DNA of 64,000 nt, from positions 124,001 to 188,000 of the forward strand of contig NZ_CP109104.1 in the NCBI RefSeq assembly GCF_035917675.1, written 5' to 3'. Made by a program: the position numbers and the translations under genes. Below the pieces are notes generated by a model. The model saw only the letters and a program-made list of their open reading frames with translations. It had not been told where the DNA came from and made no database searches. The stretch comes from Streptomyces sp. NBC_01775 (GTDB lineage: Bacteria; Actinomycetota; Actinomycetes; Streptomycetales; Streptomycetaceae). Shown in pieces: positions 62,650 to 64,000 of the stretch. The first letter of the stretch is position 1. Every line of letters begins with the position of its first letter.

Positions 62650-64000
<1,351 letters not shown>

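Overview
The window is high-GC actinobacterial DNA, almost certainly from a Streptomyces chromosome. The evidence is a short chaplin, a streptogrisin-type protease, several families typical of streptomycetes (DUF6191-, SAV_915- and DUF6643-like proteins), GTG starts, GTGA/ATGA stop-start overlaps and strong GC bias at third codon positions. I found no tRNA, rRNA, CRISPR array or replication origin.

Layout. 1-4.9 kb is a graveyard: a partial secreted protein, a DUF1152 remnant, an intact IS481-family element with a perfect 6-bp target duplication, a MerR regulator, a transposase tail, a truncated orphan and a frameshifted IS5-family element. 4.9-7.0 kb is a compact ECF41 sigma-factor module: SigJ-like sigma with fused SnoaL domain, CxxC carboxymuconolactone-decarboxylase-like protein and DoxX-like protein. 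The last two are each preceded by an exact or near-exact ECF41 promoter. 7.2-8.5 kb has a DUF6191 protein and a mycothiol-dependent isomerase-like protein. 8.7-11.1 kb is a decayed iron/siderophore ABC locus (iron box, at least six lesions), followed by a cobalamin riboswitch and an MFS transporter. 12.5-23.2 kb is mostly housekeeping and secreted functions: P450, serine protease with a CebR-like box, chaplin, aminotransferase, HD protein, F420-type reductase, EF-hand protein, lysozyme-like protein.

23.4-29.7 kb is a catabolic operon for the lower protocatechuate-4,5-cleavage/gallate pathway: MFS importer, PDC hydrolase (LigI), CHA aldolase (LigK), OMA hydratase (LigJ), OMA tautomerase (LigU/GalD) and a divergent FadR-type regulator. 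No ring-cleavage dioxygenase or LigC is present. 30.3-42.1 kb contains an SbnB-like dehydrogenase, an XRE-cupin regulator, a methyltransferase, DinB and transglycosylase-like proteins, a CDF zinc exporter with divergent ArsR, a CGNR regulator/HAD pair with twin operators, a deacetylase, HAD-IIA, M20 amidohydrolase and GNAT.

42.5-51.7 kb is the most unusual part, a probable undescribed small-molecule cluster. It has an SbnA-like PLP enzyme, a small coupled ORF, a free-standing class-I aminoacyl-tRNA-synthetase-like enzyme with degenerate signatures, an EctD-like Fe(II)/2-oxoglutarate hydroxylase, an amino-acid ABC importer without an ATPase, an MFS exporter and an NHL beta-propeller. With the SbnB-like gene 11 kb away, the simplest reading is production of 2,3-diaminopropionate (or an analogue), activation by the LysRS-like enzyme, hydroxylation and export. 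That pathway is inference.

52.3-64 kb: dihydroxyacetone kinase operon dhaKLM, Nudix hydrolase, a short membrane protein, an orphan histidine kinase, glutamate-racemase-like protein, HpnB-like glycosyltransferase, double-TerD protein, a proline/glutamine-rich DUF6643 protein, and a DUF779/aldehyde dehydrogenase operon running off the end.
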